Shown here: piece by piece, positions 16,334 through 24,948 of the stretch
Layout: each line of letters starts with the position of its first letter
Numbering within the stretch: position 1 is the first letter of the stretch
Source of the DNA: RGIG4034 sp045576455
GTDB lineage: Bacteria; Bacillota; Clostridia; Lachnospirales; Lachnospiraceae
Reading direction: 5' to 3'
Length of the DNA stretch: 64,000 nt
NCBI GenBank assembly: GCA_045576455.1
Contig: JAZNGM010000025.1
Location: 122,496 to 186,495 of the forward strand
Notes under the pieces: generated by a model
What the model saw: only the letters and a program-made list of their open reading frames with translations
Told to the model about the DNA's origin: nothing
Database searches by the model: none
Made by a program: the position numbers and the translations under genes

Positions 16334-17779
16334 ATGAAGAAAATACTGTTTGCTGCATCAGAAGGAGTACCATTTATAAAGACAGGTGGACTGGCCGACG
16401 TTGTAGGTTCTTTGCCAAAGTGTATTGATAAGGAGTATTTTGACGTCAGAGTTATCCTTCCGAAGTATACCTGCATGAAGCAGGAGATGAAAGACCTTAT
16501 GGAATATAAGATGAATTTCTATATGGACTTCCATTGGCGTGAAGAATACGTTGGGATTTTTGAAACAAAATATGACGGAATTACTTATTATTTTATTGAT
16601 AATGAGTCCATGTTCAGCGGACCTAAACCATACAGTGATAATGGGTATGACGAAATTGAAAAATTTGCGTTTTTTTCAAAAGCAGTTTTATCTTCACTGC
16701 CGTTAATCGGTTTTCAACCGGATTTAATACATTGCCATGATTGGCAGACAGGTTTGATTCCGGTATATCTGAAAGAGCGTTTTCGCGGTAATGAATTTTT
16801 CTGGAATATTAAAACCGTTATGACGATTCATAACTTAAAGTTCCAGGGAAAATGGGATATTAAAGCAGTTAAAGATATTACAGGACTTGCGGATTATTAT
16901 TTTACACCGGATAAGCTGGAGGCATATAAGGATGCGAACCTCTTAAAGGGAGGAATTGTTTTTGCAGATGCAATTACAACGGTCAGCGCAACCTATGCTA
17001 ATGAAATAATGACCGGATTCTATGGGGAGAATCTGGATGGCCTGCTTAGTGCACGCCGCAATGACTTAAGAGGTATTGTAAACGGTATAGATTATGAAAT
17101 TTATGACCCTGAAAAAGATAAATCAATAGACTTTTCTTTTGATCAGGTTACTTTTAGAAAAGAGAAAGTTAAAAATAAAACGGCATTACAGAAACAACTT
17201 GGATTGCCGGTGGATAAAAGCAAGATGATGATAGGAATTGTGTCCAGACTTACAGACCAGAAGGGATTTGACTTAATTGCCTATGTAATGGATGAGTTAT
17301 GTCAGGACGATGTTCAGATTGTTGTTTTAGGAACAGGAGACGAACAGTACGAGAATATGTTCAGGCATTTTGCATGGAAGTATCCGGAAAAGGTTTCTGC
17401 GAATATCTACTATTCTGAGGATCTTTCCCATAAGATATATGCTTCCTGTGATGCATTCCTTATGCCATCCTTATTTGAACCGTGCGGACTGAGCCAGTTA
17501 ATTGCGCTTCGGTACGGTACTGTCCCGATTGTCAGGGAAACGGGCGGACTTAAGGATACGGTTGAACCGTATAATGAGTATGAGAATGCAGGTACGGGCT
17601 TTAGTTTTATGAATTACAATGCCCACGAAATGTTAGGTACAATCCGATATGCCGAACATATCTATTACGATAGAAAGCGGGAATGGAATAAGATAGTTGA
17701 CCGGGGTATGACAGTGGATTACTCTTGGGAAACTTCAGCGGTTAAATATCAGGAGATGTATGACTGGTTAATCGGTTAA
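16334..17779 (+). CDS. glgA: Glycogen synthase (ADP-glucose, GT5)
   Basis: This 481-residue enzyme transfers glucose from ADP-glucose to growing alpha-1,4-glucan. It starts MKKILFAASEGVPFIKTGGLADVVGSLPK, containing the KTGGLADV nucleotide-binding motif. The C-terminal GT-B domain has GIVSRLTDQKGFDLI and the catalytic-site segment SLFEPCGLSQLIALRYGTVPIVRETGGL. The start at 16334 follows AGGAGG at 7 bases; an in-frame ATG at 16283 lacks a site. A TATAAT at 16291-16296 may be the -10 box. No other glycogen gene is adjacent. A perfect terminator follows. Confidence 0.95.
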   Translation: MKKILFAASEGVPFIKTGGLADVVGSLPKCIDKEYFDVRVILPKYTCMKQEMKDLMEYKMNFYMDFHWREEYVGIFETKYDGITYYFIDNESMFSGPKPYSDNGYDEIEKFAFFSKAVLSSLPLIGFQPDLIHCHDWQTGLIPVYLKERFRGNEFFWNIKTVMTIHNLKFQGKWDIKAVKDITGLADYYFTPDKLEAYKDANLLKGGIVFADAITTVSATYANEIMTGFYGENLDGLLSARRNDLRGIVNGIDYEIYDPEKDKSIDFSFDQVTFRKEKVKNKTALQKQLGLPVDKSKMMIGIVSRLTDQKGFDLIAYVMDELCQDDVQIVVLGTGDEQYENMFRHFAWKYPEKVSANIYYSEDLSHKIYASCDAFLMPSLFEPCGLSQLIALRYGTVPIVRETGGLKDTVEPYNEYENAGTGFSFMNYNAHEMLGTIRYAEHIYYDRKREWNKIVDRGMTVDYSWETSAVKYQEMYDWLIG

Positions 17780-17785
17780 CACCGG

Positions 17786-17819
17786 AAAAAAAGGATACCC
17801 GGAAGGATATCCTTTTTTA
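17786..17819. terminator. Terminator after glgA
   Basis: AAAAAAGGATA pairs with TATCCTTTTTT around a CCCGGAAGGA loop; symmetric A and T runs mean it could work in both directions. Confidence 0.8.
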
Positions 17820-17881
17820 TATGAAAGGAAATTGCACGAAAAGTAGTGCGTTTTTTACTATTAAGAAAAGGATGATATATT

Positions 17882-19630
17882 ATGGCTTTTGACGGAATAA
17901 CCGTAGCAGCGGTTGTAGATGAACTAAAAGAGAAACTGCTGAATACAAGAATTAATAAAATAGCACAACCGGAAAGCGACGAGTTGTTGCTTACCATTAA
18001 GGGAAATTCTACACAATACAGACTGCTTATTTCGGCAGATGCCTCCCTGCCTCTTATTTATCTTACAGAGGATAATAAGACATCACCCATGAATGCACCG
18101 GCATTTTGTATGCTTTTGCGTAAACATATACAGAATGGAAGAATTGTGGATGTGTATCAGCCGGGGCTTGAAAGGGTTATTGTGTTTGTTGTGGAGCACC
18201 TTAATGAAATGGGTGATTTATGCCGTAAAAAACTGATTGTTGAGCTTATGGGAAAACACTCAAACATTATTTTTTGCAATGAAGACGATATCATTCTGGA
18301 CAGTATTAAGCATATTTCCGGTATGGTCAGCTCTGTCCGCGAGGTTCTTCCGCAGCGGGCTTACTTTATTCCGAAAACGGAGGAAAAAATAGAGCTGAAA
18401 GAAGCCTCCAAGGATATGATCACCGGCAGGGTATTTGAAAAGGCCTTACCGTTATATAAGGCTTTATACGGGCAGATTACCGGTGTTTCACCTATACTTG
18501 CACAGGAAATGTGTTATCGTGCAGGACTGGATGCAGACCGGGCGGCCAATTCGTTTGAAGCGCCGGATAGGGAAAAGATGTATGAAGCTATTATGCAGAT
18601 TGCGCTTATTATAGAAAATGGGGATTATTCTCCGGTTGTTTATTATGAGAATAAAATACCCAAAGAATATAGTGCATTACCGTTGACGCTTTATGAAAAG
18701 AGCGCAGGGGTTAGTGCAAGAGAGTATGATTCCGTATCGGAACTCTTATGTTCATATTATGCCGAAAAGAATAAGGTTACGCGTATGCGCCAGAAAACGG
18801 TTGATTTGAGGAAAATCATCTCAAACGCCATAGAACGTAATGCCAAAAAACTTGACCTGCAGTTAAAGCAGCTTAAGGATTCCGATAAGAAAGATAAATA
18901 CAGAATATACGGGGAATTGCTTAATACGTATGGTTACGGTATAGAAGAAGGTGCCAAGGAAGCAGAACTAATTAATTATTATGATAATACAACGGTTAAA
19001 GTACCGTTGGACCCTACTTTAAGTGCGAAAGATAACGCTAAAAAGTATTTTGATAAGTACAGTAAGTTGAAAAGAACTGCTGAGGCACTTCAAACCTTGA
19101 CAAAAGAGACGGAAGAAGAACTTAAGCACCTTGAAACAGTTGCGGTTTGTATTGATCTGGCAGAAAGGGAAGAAGACCTTATACAGATTAAGGAAGAGCT
19201 GATTGAAAGCGGTTATGTTAAGAGAAAAGGCGTTGGTAAAAAGGAAAAAATAACAAGTAAGCCATACCATTATGTAAGCCGTGACGGTATAGATATATAT
19301 GTCGGAAAGAATAATTTCCAAAATGAAGAACTTACCTTTAAAATAGCTACGGGTAATGACTGGTGGTTCCATGCGAAGGGAATGCCGGGCTCCCATGTAA
19401 TTATGAAAACAGATTTAAAAGAAATACCGGATTCCTCTTTTGAAGATGCAGCGCGCCTTGCGGCATATTATTCCAAAGGAAGAGAGCAGGATAAGGTTGA
19501 AGTTGATTATATTCAGAAGAAAAATGTTAAGAAACCGAATGGTGGTAAACCGGGATTTGTTGTATATTATACGAATTATTCAATGATGGCAGATACCGAT
19601 ATCCGAGACTTGACGTTAAAAAATGCATGA
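17882..19630 (+). CDS. rqcH: Rqc2/NEMF-family protein RqcH (FbpA/NFACT)
   Basis: This 582-residue NFACT protein is the bacterial counterpart of Rqc2. It binds obstructed 50S subunits and drives alanine tailing of stalled nascent chains for degradation. It starts MAFDGITVAAVVDEL, the standard NFACT-N start, with the conserved LVELMGKHSNIIF segment around residues 120-132. A helical coiled-coil middle section (about 290-430) and a C-terminal NFACT-R domain DGIDIYVGKNNFQNE...WWFHAKGMPGSHVIMK (about 465-500) follow. The length is normal. The older name FbpA (fibronectin-binding) is used for the same family. ssrA and smpB in this window supply the other rescue route. Confidence 0.92.
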   Translation: MAFDGITVAAVVDELKEKLLNTRINKIAQPESDELLLTIKGNSTQYRLLISADASLPLIYLTEDNKTSPMNAPAFCMLLRKHIQNGRIVDVYQPGLERVIVFVVEHLNEMGDLCRKKLIVELMGKHSNIIFCNEDDIILDSIKHISGMVSSVREVLPQRAYFIPKTEEKIELKEASKDMITGRVFEKALPLYKALYGQITGVSPILAQEMCYRAGLDADRAANSFEAPDREKMYEAIMQIALIIENGDYSPVVYYENKIPKEYSALPLTLYEKSAGVSAREYDSVSELLCSYYAEKNKVTRMRQKTVDLRKIISNAIERNAKKLDLQLKQLKDSDKKDKYRIYGELLNTYGYGIEEGAKEAELINYYDNTTVKVPLDPTLSAKDNAKKYFDKYSKLKRTAEALQTLTKETEEELKHLETVAVCIDLAEREEDLIQIKEELIESGYVKRKGVGKKEKITSKPYHYVSRDGIDIYVGKNNFQNEELTFKIATGNDWWFHAKGMPGSHVIMKTDLKEIPDSSFEDAARLAAYYSKGREQDKVEVDYIQKKNVKKPNGGKPGFVVYYTNYSMMADTDIRDLTLKNA

Positions 19631-19736
19631 CGTATAATAATCTGAGGTATGCAACCGTATGAGTTAACGGGTTGGGACCAAAACGAAAGAAAGAGAACTG
19701 CTTATAAACAGTATGCTTCAAGGCATGGATTTTAAA

Positions 19737-20615
19737 ATGATTAAGAGTATGACAGGCTTCGGAAGAAGTGAGGCTTCTCTTGGTACAAAGGTGTTTACGG
19801 TCGAGATGAAAACCGTAAATCACCGATATCTTGATGTTAATATCAAGATGCCAAAGAAACTGAATTTTTTTGAAGCAGCTATCAGAAACAGTATCAAAGA
19901 TTATCTTCAGAGAGGTAAAGTAGACATTTTTATTTCTTATGAAGATACGGGTGAGAACACCATTAATTTAAAATACAATAAGGAAGTAGCAGGTACTTAC
20001 CTTAAGTATTTGAAAGAAATTGAACAGGATTTTGAACTTCCTAATGATATCAGGGTATCAACCATTGCTAAATTCCCGGAAGTGTTTACTATGGAAGAAA
20101 CTGAAATTGATGAAGAAGAAATCTGGAAAGAACTTGAGAAAGCCGTGACGGGCGCTTGTAAAGGTGTTGTGGAAACACGTGTCAAGGAAGGCGAGAATTT
20201 AAAAAATGACTTAATTTCCAAACTTGACGGAATGCTTGAACACGTAGACTATATTTCATCGAGATCACCTGAAATTATCAAGGAATATAGAAAGAAACTT
20301 GAGGACAAAGTGCGTGAACTTATCGGTGATTCACCGATAGAGGATAACCGCGTACTTACGGAAGTGGCTATTTTTGCAGATAAGATTTGTGTGGATGAAG
20401 AAATTGTACGCTTAAAGAGCCATATCGAGACTACCAAGAAGAATCTTAATGAAGGTGGCAATATTGGTAGAAAGCTTGATTTTATTGCACAGGAAATGAA
20501 CCGTGAAGCAAATACCATTCTTTCCAAAGCAAATGATCTTGATATTTCTAACCATGCAATTGAACTCAAAACAGAAATTGAGAAAGTAAGGGAGCAGATC
20601 CAGAATATTGAATAA
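19737..20615 (+). CDS. YicC-family endoribonuclease
   Basis: This is a 292-residue protein starting MIKSMTGFGRSE, the hallmark of the YicC family, with the N-terminal YicC domain and a C-terminal DUF1732 domain (IDFIAQEMNREANTILSKAND, about residues 240-262). Family members have been shown to cut RNA. The start at 19737 is chosen from the family start; in-frame ATGs at 19713 and 19725 have no better ribosome binding site. It is the first gene of the conserved order yicC-remA-gmk-rpoZ and overlaps remA by 8 bases. Confidence 0.88.
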   Translation: MIKSMTGFGRSEASLGTKVFTVEMKTVNHRYLDVNIKMPKKLNFFEAAIRNSIKDYLQRGKVDIFISYEDTGENTINLKYNKEVAGTYLKYLKEIEQDFELPNDIRVSTIAKFPEVFTMEETEIDEEEIWKELEKAVTGACKGVVETRVKEGENLKNDLISKLDGMLEHVDYISSRSPEIIKEYRKKLEDKVRELIGDSPIEDNRVLTEVAIFADKICVDEEIVRLKSHIETTKKNLNEGGNIGRKLDFIAQEMNREANTILSKANDLDISNHAIELKTEIEKVREQIQNIE

Positions 20616-20868
20616 TTTAATTAACATTGGATTTGGTAATATTGTAAATACAACGAAGATAATTGCTGTTGTGAGCCCTGATTCAGCACCTATCAAGCGA
20701 CTGGTGCAGTCTGCAAAAGAATCCGGTAATGCAATTGATGCAACCCAGGGACGTAAGACAAAAGCCGTTCTTGTAATGGAAGGCGGCAAAGTTGTTCTCA
20801 GTGCGTTGCTACCGGAGACGATAGCGGGAAGAGCTCAGGCAGAGAATGAGGAACAGGATGAAGCGTAA
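20608..20868 (+). CDS. remA: RemA-like extracellular matrix regulator (DUF370)
   Basis: This is an 86-residue protein: L(M)NNLINIGFGNIVNTTKIIAVVSPDSAPIK, then DATQGRKTKAVLVMEGGKVVLSALLPET. It matches RemA, a DNA-binding activator of biofilm matrix operons in Bacillus subtilis, across its whole length. The start codon is TTG at 20608, inside the last codons of yicC, giving tight coupling. It keeps the same place before gmk as in B. subtilis. The regulon in this organism is unknown. Confidence 0.88.
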   Translation: MNNLINIGFGNIVNTTKIIAVVSPDSAPIKRLVQSAKESGNAIDATQGRKTKAVLVMEGGKVVLSALLPETIAGRAQAENEEQDEA

Positions 20869-21490
20869 AGGAATATTAATCGTTATTTCGGGATTTTCCG
20901 GTGCCGGAAAGGGAACACTTGTTAAGCGGCTGTTGGAAAAATATGATAACTATGCGCTGTCTATTTCCATGACTACCAGACAACCGCGCGCCTATGAGGA
21001 AAACGGAAGAGAGTACTTTTTTGTTTCCAGGGAGCAGTTTGAAAATAAGATTCAGGCGGAAGGTTTTATAGAACATGCCCGTTATTGTGACAATTATTAT
21101 GGGACCCCGCGCGATTATGTTGAGGAGCAGCTTGAACTTGGTAAGGATGTCATTCTTGAAATAGAAATTCAAGGTGCCATGGAAGTTAAGAAAAAGATTC
21201 CGTCAGCCATGTTGTTGTTTGTTGCACCGCCAAGCGCTGCTGAACTTAAGAGAAGATTGGTAGGACGCGGAACGGAAACAACAGAGGTTATTGACAAGAG
21301 ACTCAGCCGTGCTTATGAAGAATCAGAAGGCATTGAGCAATATGATTATATAGTTATTAATGACGATCTTGAAATATGCGTCGAAGAACTGAATAATATA
21401 GTGTTGGCAGCACATTGTGCACCATCCAGAAATGAAGAATTTGTTAATCAAATCAGAGAAGAGCTTAAAGGCTTTTCGAAAGGAGAATAA
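20858..21490 (+). CDS. gmk: Guanylate kinase
   Basis: This 210-residue enzyme phosphorylates GMP to GDP. The P-loop is GFSGAGKGT (about residues 10-18) and the GMP-binding segment is SMTTRQPRAYEENGREYFFVS, followed by GTPRDYVEEQ. ATG 20858 is preferred to ATG 20846 since AGGA sits 6 bases upstream and MKRKGILIVISG is the family's normal length. It overlaps the end of remA by 11 bases. Confidence 0.93.
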   Translation: MKRKGILIVISGFSGAGKGTLVKRLLEKYDNYALSISMTTRQPRAYEENGREYFFVSREQFENKIQAEGFIEHARYCDNYYGTPRDYVEEQLELGKDVILEIEIQGAMEVKKKIPSAMLLFVAPPSAAELKRRLVGRGTETTEVIDKRLSRAYEESEGIEQYDYIVINDDLEICVEELNNIVLAAHCAPSRNEEFVNQIREELKGFSKGE

Positions 21491-21491
21491 T

Positions 21492-21734
21492 ATGATACAT
21501 CCATCTTACACAGACTTAATGAAAGTAGTAAACAGTAATGTTGAACCGGGTGAACAGCCGGTAGTAAACAGCCGTTATTCTATCGTAATGGCAACTTCAA
21601 AAAGAGCAAGACAGATTATTGACGGTCAGGAAGCTTATGTGGAAGACTCCGGTAAGAAACCGCTTTCTGTAGCAGTTGATGAACTTAATAAGGGTAAAAT
21701 CCAGATTTTAAATGAAGAAGTTGTAGAAGATTAA
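21492..21734 (+). CDS. rpoZ: RNA polymerase omega subunit
   Basis: This is an 80-residue protein, MIHPSYTDLMKVV...NSRYSIVMATSKRARQIIDG, matching the omega subunit that helps assemble RNA polymerase. AAAGGAG precedes the ATG at 21492, one base after the gmk stop. It lies in the conserved gmk-rpoZ order. A terminator follows, although rimO is close behind. Confidence 0.92.
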   Translation: MIHPSYTDLMKVVNSNVEPGEQPVVNSRYSIVMATSKRARQIIDGQEAYVEDSGKKPLSVAVDELNKGKIQILNEEVVED

Positions 21735-21737
21735 TGA

Positions 21738-21784
21738 GGGGAAAGGAAATATAACTTTAGGTGTATTTCCTTTTCGTTTTTTTC
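21738..21784 (+). terminator. Terminator after rpoZ
   Basis: GAAAGGAAATA pairs with TATTTCCTTTTC, followed by a T-run CGTTTTTTTC. Confidence 0.7.
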
Positions 21785-21821
21785 GTGAGATTAAAACGTG
21801 CTCCGTCATGAAAGGATTAAT

Positions 21822-23159
21822 ATGAGGATATATTTTGTCTCATTAGGATGCGATAAAAATCTGGTGGATTCAGAAGTCATGTTGGGCTTATTAAGAGAAG
21901 CCGGATTTTCGTTTACGGATGATGAAAATGAAGCAGATGTTGCAATTGTTAATACATGTTGCTTTATTCATGATGCCAAAGAAGAGAGTATTAATACACT
22001 TATTGAGCTTGGAAAGCTTAAGAGTGATGGTAAATTAAAAGCATTAATAGCTTCAGGATGCCTTGCCCAGCGTTATCATAAAGAGATAGCGGAGGAAATA
22101 CCGGAAGTGGATGCCATTATTGGTACCCTTGCCATCGAGTCTGTGGTAAAAGCCGTTCAGAAAGCACTTAATAATGAAAAAGAAACCTATTTAAATGATA
22201 TAAATGCAGCGCCGTTTATTGGCGGAAAGAGAATCAATACTACCGGCGGATATTATGCATATCTGAAAATTGCCGAAGGATGTGACAAGCATTGTACGTA
22301 CTGCATTATTCCGAAGGTGAGAGGAAATTTCCGTTCGGTTCCGATGGAACAGCTGGTTGCGCAGGCAGAAATGCTTGCACAACAAGGAATTAAGGAATTA
22401 ATTTTAGTAGCCCAGGAGACTACACTTTACGGTGTGGATTTGTATGGAAGTAAAAAATTGCCTGAGCTTATGAAAAAATTATGTGAAATAGAAGGCATTG
22501 CATGGATACGTCTTTTGTATTGTTATCCTGAAGAAATAACGGATGAATTGATAGATACAATGAAGACGGAGCAAAAAATCCTTCCGTATATAGATATGCC
22601 GGTCCAGCATGCTTCAGATCCGATTCTTAAGCGTATGGGGCGTCGTACTACAGAAAAACAAATACGTGGTATAGTGTCAAAGCTCAGACAGGAAATTCCT
22701 GAAATATGTATAAGAACCACATTGATAACCGGATTCCCTGGGGAAACGCAGGAGGATTATGAAACCTTGTACCGGTTTGTCAATGAACTTGAATTTGACA
22801 GACTGGGTGTGTTTACGTACTCGGCTGAAGAAGATACACCGGCAGCCCTTATGCCTGACCAAATTGACGATAGTGTAAAAGAACAGCGTCGGGATGAAAT
22901 CATGGAGTTACAACAGGAAATTGCATTTGAAAAAGCAGAACTGATGACAAATAAGGTTCTTGATGTTATGATAGAAGGAAGAATAGTAACAGAGAATGCT
23001 TATGTTGCCCGTTCCTATAAAGATGCACCGGAAGTGGATGGTTATGTATTTGTCAATACACAAAGAGATTTGATGAGCGGTGACATTGTTAAGGTAAGAA
23101 TTACAGGATCCAATGAATATGATTTGACAGGAGAGATTGAAGATGAATTTACCGAATAA
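21822..23159 (+). CDS. rimO: Ribosomal protein S12 methylthiotransferase
   Basis: This is a 445-residue radical SAM enzyme that adds a methylthio group to an Asp of ribosomal protein S12. The N-terminal UPF0004 domain has SLGCDKNLVDSEVM and CCFIHDAKEES, carrying the auxiliary cluster cysteines. The radical SAM motif is CDKHCTYC (about residues 156-163), and a C-terminal TRAM domain follows (VMIEGRIV...MSGDIVKVRITG). SLGCDKNLVDSE separates RimO from MiaB. Start 21822 follows AAAGGA. It overlaps pgsA by 17 bases. Confidence 0.94.
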   Translation: MRIYFVSLGCDKNLVDSEVMLGLLREAGFSFTDDENEADVAIVNTCCFIHDAKEESINTLIELGKLKSDGKLKALIASGCLAQRYHKEIAEEIPEVDAIIGTLAIESVVKAVQKALNNEKETYLNDINAAPFIGGKRINTTGGYYAYLKIAEGCDKHCTYCIIPKVRGNFRSVPMEQLVAQAEMLAQQGIKELILVAQETTLYGVDLYGSKKLPELMKKLCEIEGIAWIRLLYCYPEEITDELIDTMKTEQKILPYIDMPVQHASDPILKRMGRRTTEKQIRGIVSKLRQEIPEICIRTTLITGFPGETQEDYETLYRFVNELEFDRLGVFTYSAEEDTPAALMPDQIDDSVKEQRRDEIMELQQEIAFEKAELMTNKVLDVMIEGRIVTENAYVARSYKDAPEVDGYVFVNTQRDLMSGDIVKVRITGSNEYDLTGEIEDEFTE

Positions 23160-23682
23160 ACTGACTATTTTCAGAGTAATACTTATTTTACCGTTTTGCA
23201 TTTTCTTACTGACAGATTTTGCTGATCCGGCATCAGATTGGATTGCACTGGGTATATTCATAGTTGCAAGTCTTACGGATTTGTTAGACGGTCAGATTGC
23301 AAGGAAATATAATCTTGTGACAAATTTTGGTAAGTTTATGGATCCGCTTGCAGATAAACTTTTGGTAAGTGCGGCGTTAATCGCATTAACAGAACTTCAC
23401 AGAATTCCGGGCTGGATTGTAATAATTATTATCAGCCGCGAATTTGTAATCAGCGGTTTCAGATTGATTGCGGCAGAGAAGGGTGTAGTTATAGCCGCAG
23501 GATATATCGGTAAGTTTAAGACAACATTCCAGATGATAATGGTATGTCTTATGATCGGAAATATTGAACAGCTTTGGCTTGTTACAGACATAGTAATGTA
23601 TATTGCGCTTGCTTTAACAATCATTTCTCTTATTGATTATCTGATCCGTAACAAAGATGTAATGAAAGATGAGGTTTCATAA
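23143..23682 (+). CDS. pgsA: Phosphatidylglycerophosphate synthase
   Basis: This 179-residue membrane enzyme makes phosphatidylglycerol phosphate from CDP-diacylglycerol and glycerol-3-phosphate. It has the CDP-alcohol phosphotransferase motif DLLDGQIARKYNLVTNFGKFMDPLADKLL (D-x2-D-G-x2-A-R-x8-G-x3-D-x3-D) and several membrane helices. It starts MNLPNKLTIFRV. The ATG at 23143 is chosen over the TTG at 23137 because AGGAG lies 9 bases upstream. It follows rimO as in many Firmicutes. Confidence 0.93.
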   Translation: MNLPNKLTIFRVILILPFCIFLLTDFADPASDWIALGIFIVASLTDLLDGQIARKYNLVTNFGKFMDPLADKLLVSAALIALTELHRIPGWIVIIIISREFVISGFRLIAAEKGVVIAAGYIGKFKTTFQMIMVCLMIGNIEQLWLVTDIVMYIALALTIISLIDYLIRNKDVMKDEVS

Positions 23683-23688
23683 TTTCTG

Positions 23689-24333
23689 ATGCAGAACGTT
23701 AATGACGAAATAAAGTGTGATGCTAATGTTAAAATGACGCAAAGTAATCATGAAACGGTGCAAAGTAATCATGAAACGGTGCAAAGTAATCATGAAACAG
23801 TGCAAAGTAATCATGAAACAGTGCAAAGTAATCATGAAAGGCCGGAGAGTAATGATTCTTGCGCAATTGAGTGTCAGGTGGTGCGGCTTTTAAACGAGAA
23901 AAAGCTAACACTGGTGACCGCTGAATCCTGTACCGGAGGAATGATTAGTGCAAAATTAGTTGCCGTACCCGGAGTATCCGAGGTTTTTCTCGCCGGACTC
24001 GTTACGTATGCCAATAAAGCAAAAAGGCGTTTCCTCTCTGTTAAAAAGAATTCTTTAAAAGAGCATGGTGCGGTAAGTGAAAAGGTTGCAAAGCAAATGG
24101 CAATCGGTGCTAAAAAGAGTATGAAAGCGGATGCTGCCATTTCGGTTACCGGGATTGCAGGACCCGGTGGCGGTACTTTAAAAAAGCCGGTGGGACTTGT
24201 GTATATCGGTTGTACGGTTTGTGACAAAACGAAAGTAATTAAAAGAAACTTTACGGGTAGCAGACAAGAGATAAGGGAAGCTGCCACGCAAGAAGCTTTA
24301 ACGTTGTTATATAATTGCCTGAAGGAATGTTGA
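23689..24333 (+). CDS. pncC: CinA C-terminal domain amidase (PncC) with N-terminal heptad repeat
   Basis: This is a 214-residue protein. Residues about 62-214 form the PncC domain that deamidates nicotinamide mononucleotide: VTAESCTGGMISAKL with the catalytic Ser, GLVTYANKAKRRFL, and SVTGIAGPGGGTLKKPVGLVYIG. Ahead of it is an odd hydrophilic arm of about 55 residues in which VQSNHET is repeated five times, encoded by a 21-bp tandem repeat at 23740-23844. The repeat keeps the frame. No alternative start with a ribosome binding site was seen after the repeat, but the ATG at 23689 also lacks a strong one. It is close behind pgsA, as cinA often is; recA comes next after a long spacer. Confidence 0.85.
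   Translation: MQNVNDEIKCDANVKMTQSNHETVQSNHETVQSNHETVQSNHETVQSNHERPESNDSCAIECQVVRLLNEKKLTLVTAESCTGGMISAKLVAVPGVSEVFLAGLVTYANKAKRRFLSVKKNSLKEHGAVSEKVAKQMAIGAKKSMKADAAISVTGIAGPGGGTLKKPVGLVYIGCTVCDKTKVIKRNFTGSRQEIREAATQEALTLLYNCLKEC
23740..23844 (+). repeat. 21-bp in-frame tandem repeat, five units
   Basis: Units CAAAGTAATCATGAAACGGTG begin at 23740, 23761, 23782, 23803 and 23824. The first units differ only at single positions (ACGGTG/ACAGTG), showing recent expansion. Confidence 0.95.
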
Positions 24334-24359
24334 GTCTGATAGCAGACGATTCGTTTTTT
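24334..24359 (+). terminator. Weak terminator after pncC
   Basis: GTCTG-ATAG-CAGAC stem, six bases, then TTTTTT. The short stem and gap make it weak. Confidence 0.4.
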
Positions 24360-24364
24360 CGGGC

Positions 24365-24532
24365 GTTTTATTTATATTTATGCTTGTGTTAATGATTGTG
24401 CTTGTGCTTGCGCTTGTGTTAATGTTTGTGCTTGTGCTTGTGTTTATGTTTGCTTTTATGCTTGCGCTTGTGTTTATGTTTATGTTTGTGTTTATGCTTA
24501 TGTTTATGACGTTGTTTGCTTATATAAGCTAA
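24365..24532. repeat. Hexanucleotide-type low-complexity tract with hydrophobic 50-codon frame
   Basis: The tract alternates units such as CTTGTG, TTTATG, TTTGTG and CTTGCG with six-base periodicity. On the plus strand an uninterrupted frame from ATG 24380 to TAA 24530 would encode 50 residues made only of M, L, V, I, F and A until the last eight. No ribosome binding site precedes it. I treat it as repeat DNA and not as a gene. Confidence 0.7.
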
Positions 24533-24533
24533 T

Positions 24534-24870
24534 TTACCAATATTTGCTTTGTAATGCACAAAAAATTGGGTGCCGCAGCCATCAACATACCAATATTTGC
24601 TTTGTAATGCACAAAAAACTGGGTGCCGCAGCCGTCAACATACCAATATTTGCTTTGTAATGCACAAAAAACTGGGTACCGCAGCCATTAACATACCAAT
24701 ATTTGCTTTGTAATGCACAAAAAACTGGGTGCCGCAGCCATTAACATACCAATATTTGCTTTGTAATGCACAAAAAACTGGGTGCCGCAGCCATCAACAT
24801 ACCAATATTTGCTTTGTAATGCACAAAAAACTGGGTGCCGCAGCCATTAACATACCAATATTTCACTTGA
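24534..24870. repeat. 53-bp tandem repeat array, six full units
   Basis: The motif TATTTGCTTTG starts at 24541, 24594, 24647, 24700, 24753 and 24806, exactly 53 bp apart, and a truncated seventh unit begins near 24859. Each unit also holds AATGCACAAAAAACTGGG and TGCCGCAGCC. Differences between units are single bases (for example CCATCAACA, CCGTCAACA, CCATTAACA). 53 is not a multiple of three, so it does not encode a protein repeat. There are no unique spacers, so it is not a CRISPR array. Confidence 0.95.
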
Positions 24871-24948
24871 TTTGCATAAACTACTGTGTACTATACCGAA
24901 CAAGGAGTGCCACTTTATAAAATGTCTCTGACAAAAGGGACTGATTGA

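Noticed and set aside
23729..23911. Minus-strand frame with repeated FHDYFA
   Set aside because: It is the reverse reading of the pncC 21-bp repeat; the plus strand has a continuous enzyme domain.
24534..24870. CRISPR array
   Set aside because: The 53-bp units follow each other with no unique spacers, and no cas genes are near.
24729..24920. 63-codon plus-strand frame inside the 53-bp array
   Set aside because: It is an accident of the repeats: unit length is not a multiple of three and no start signal is present.
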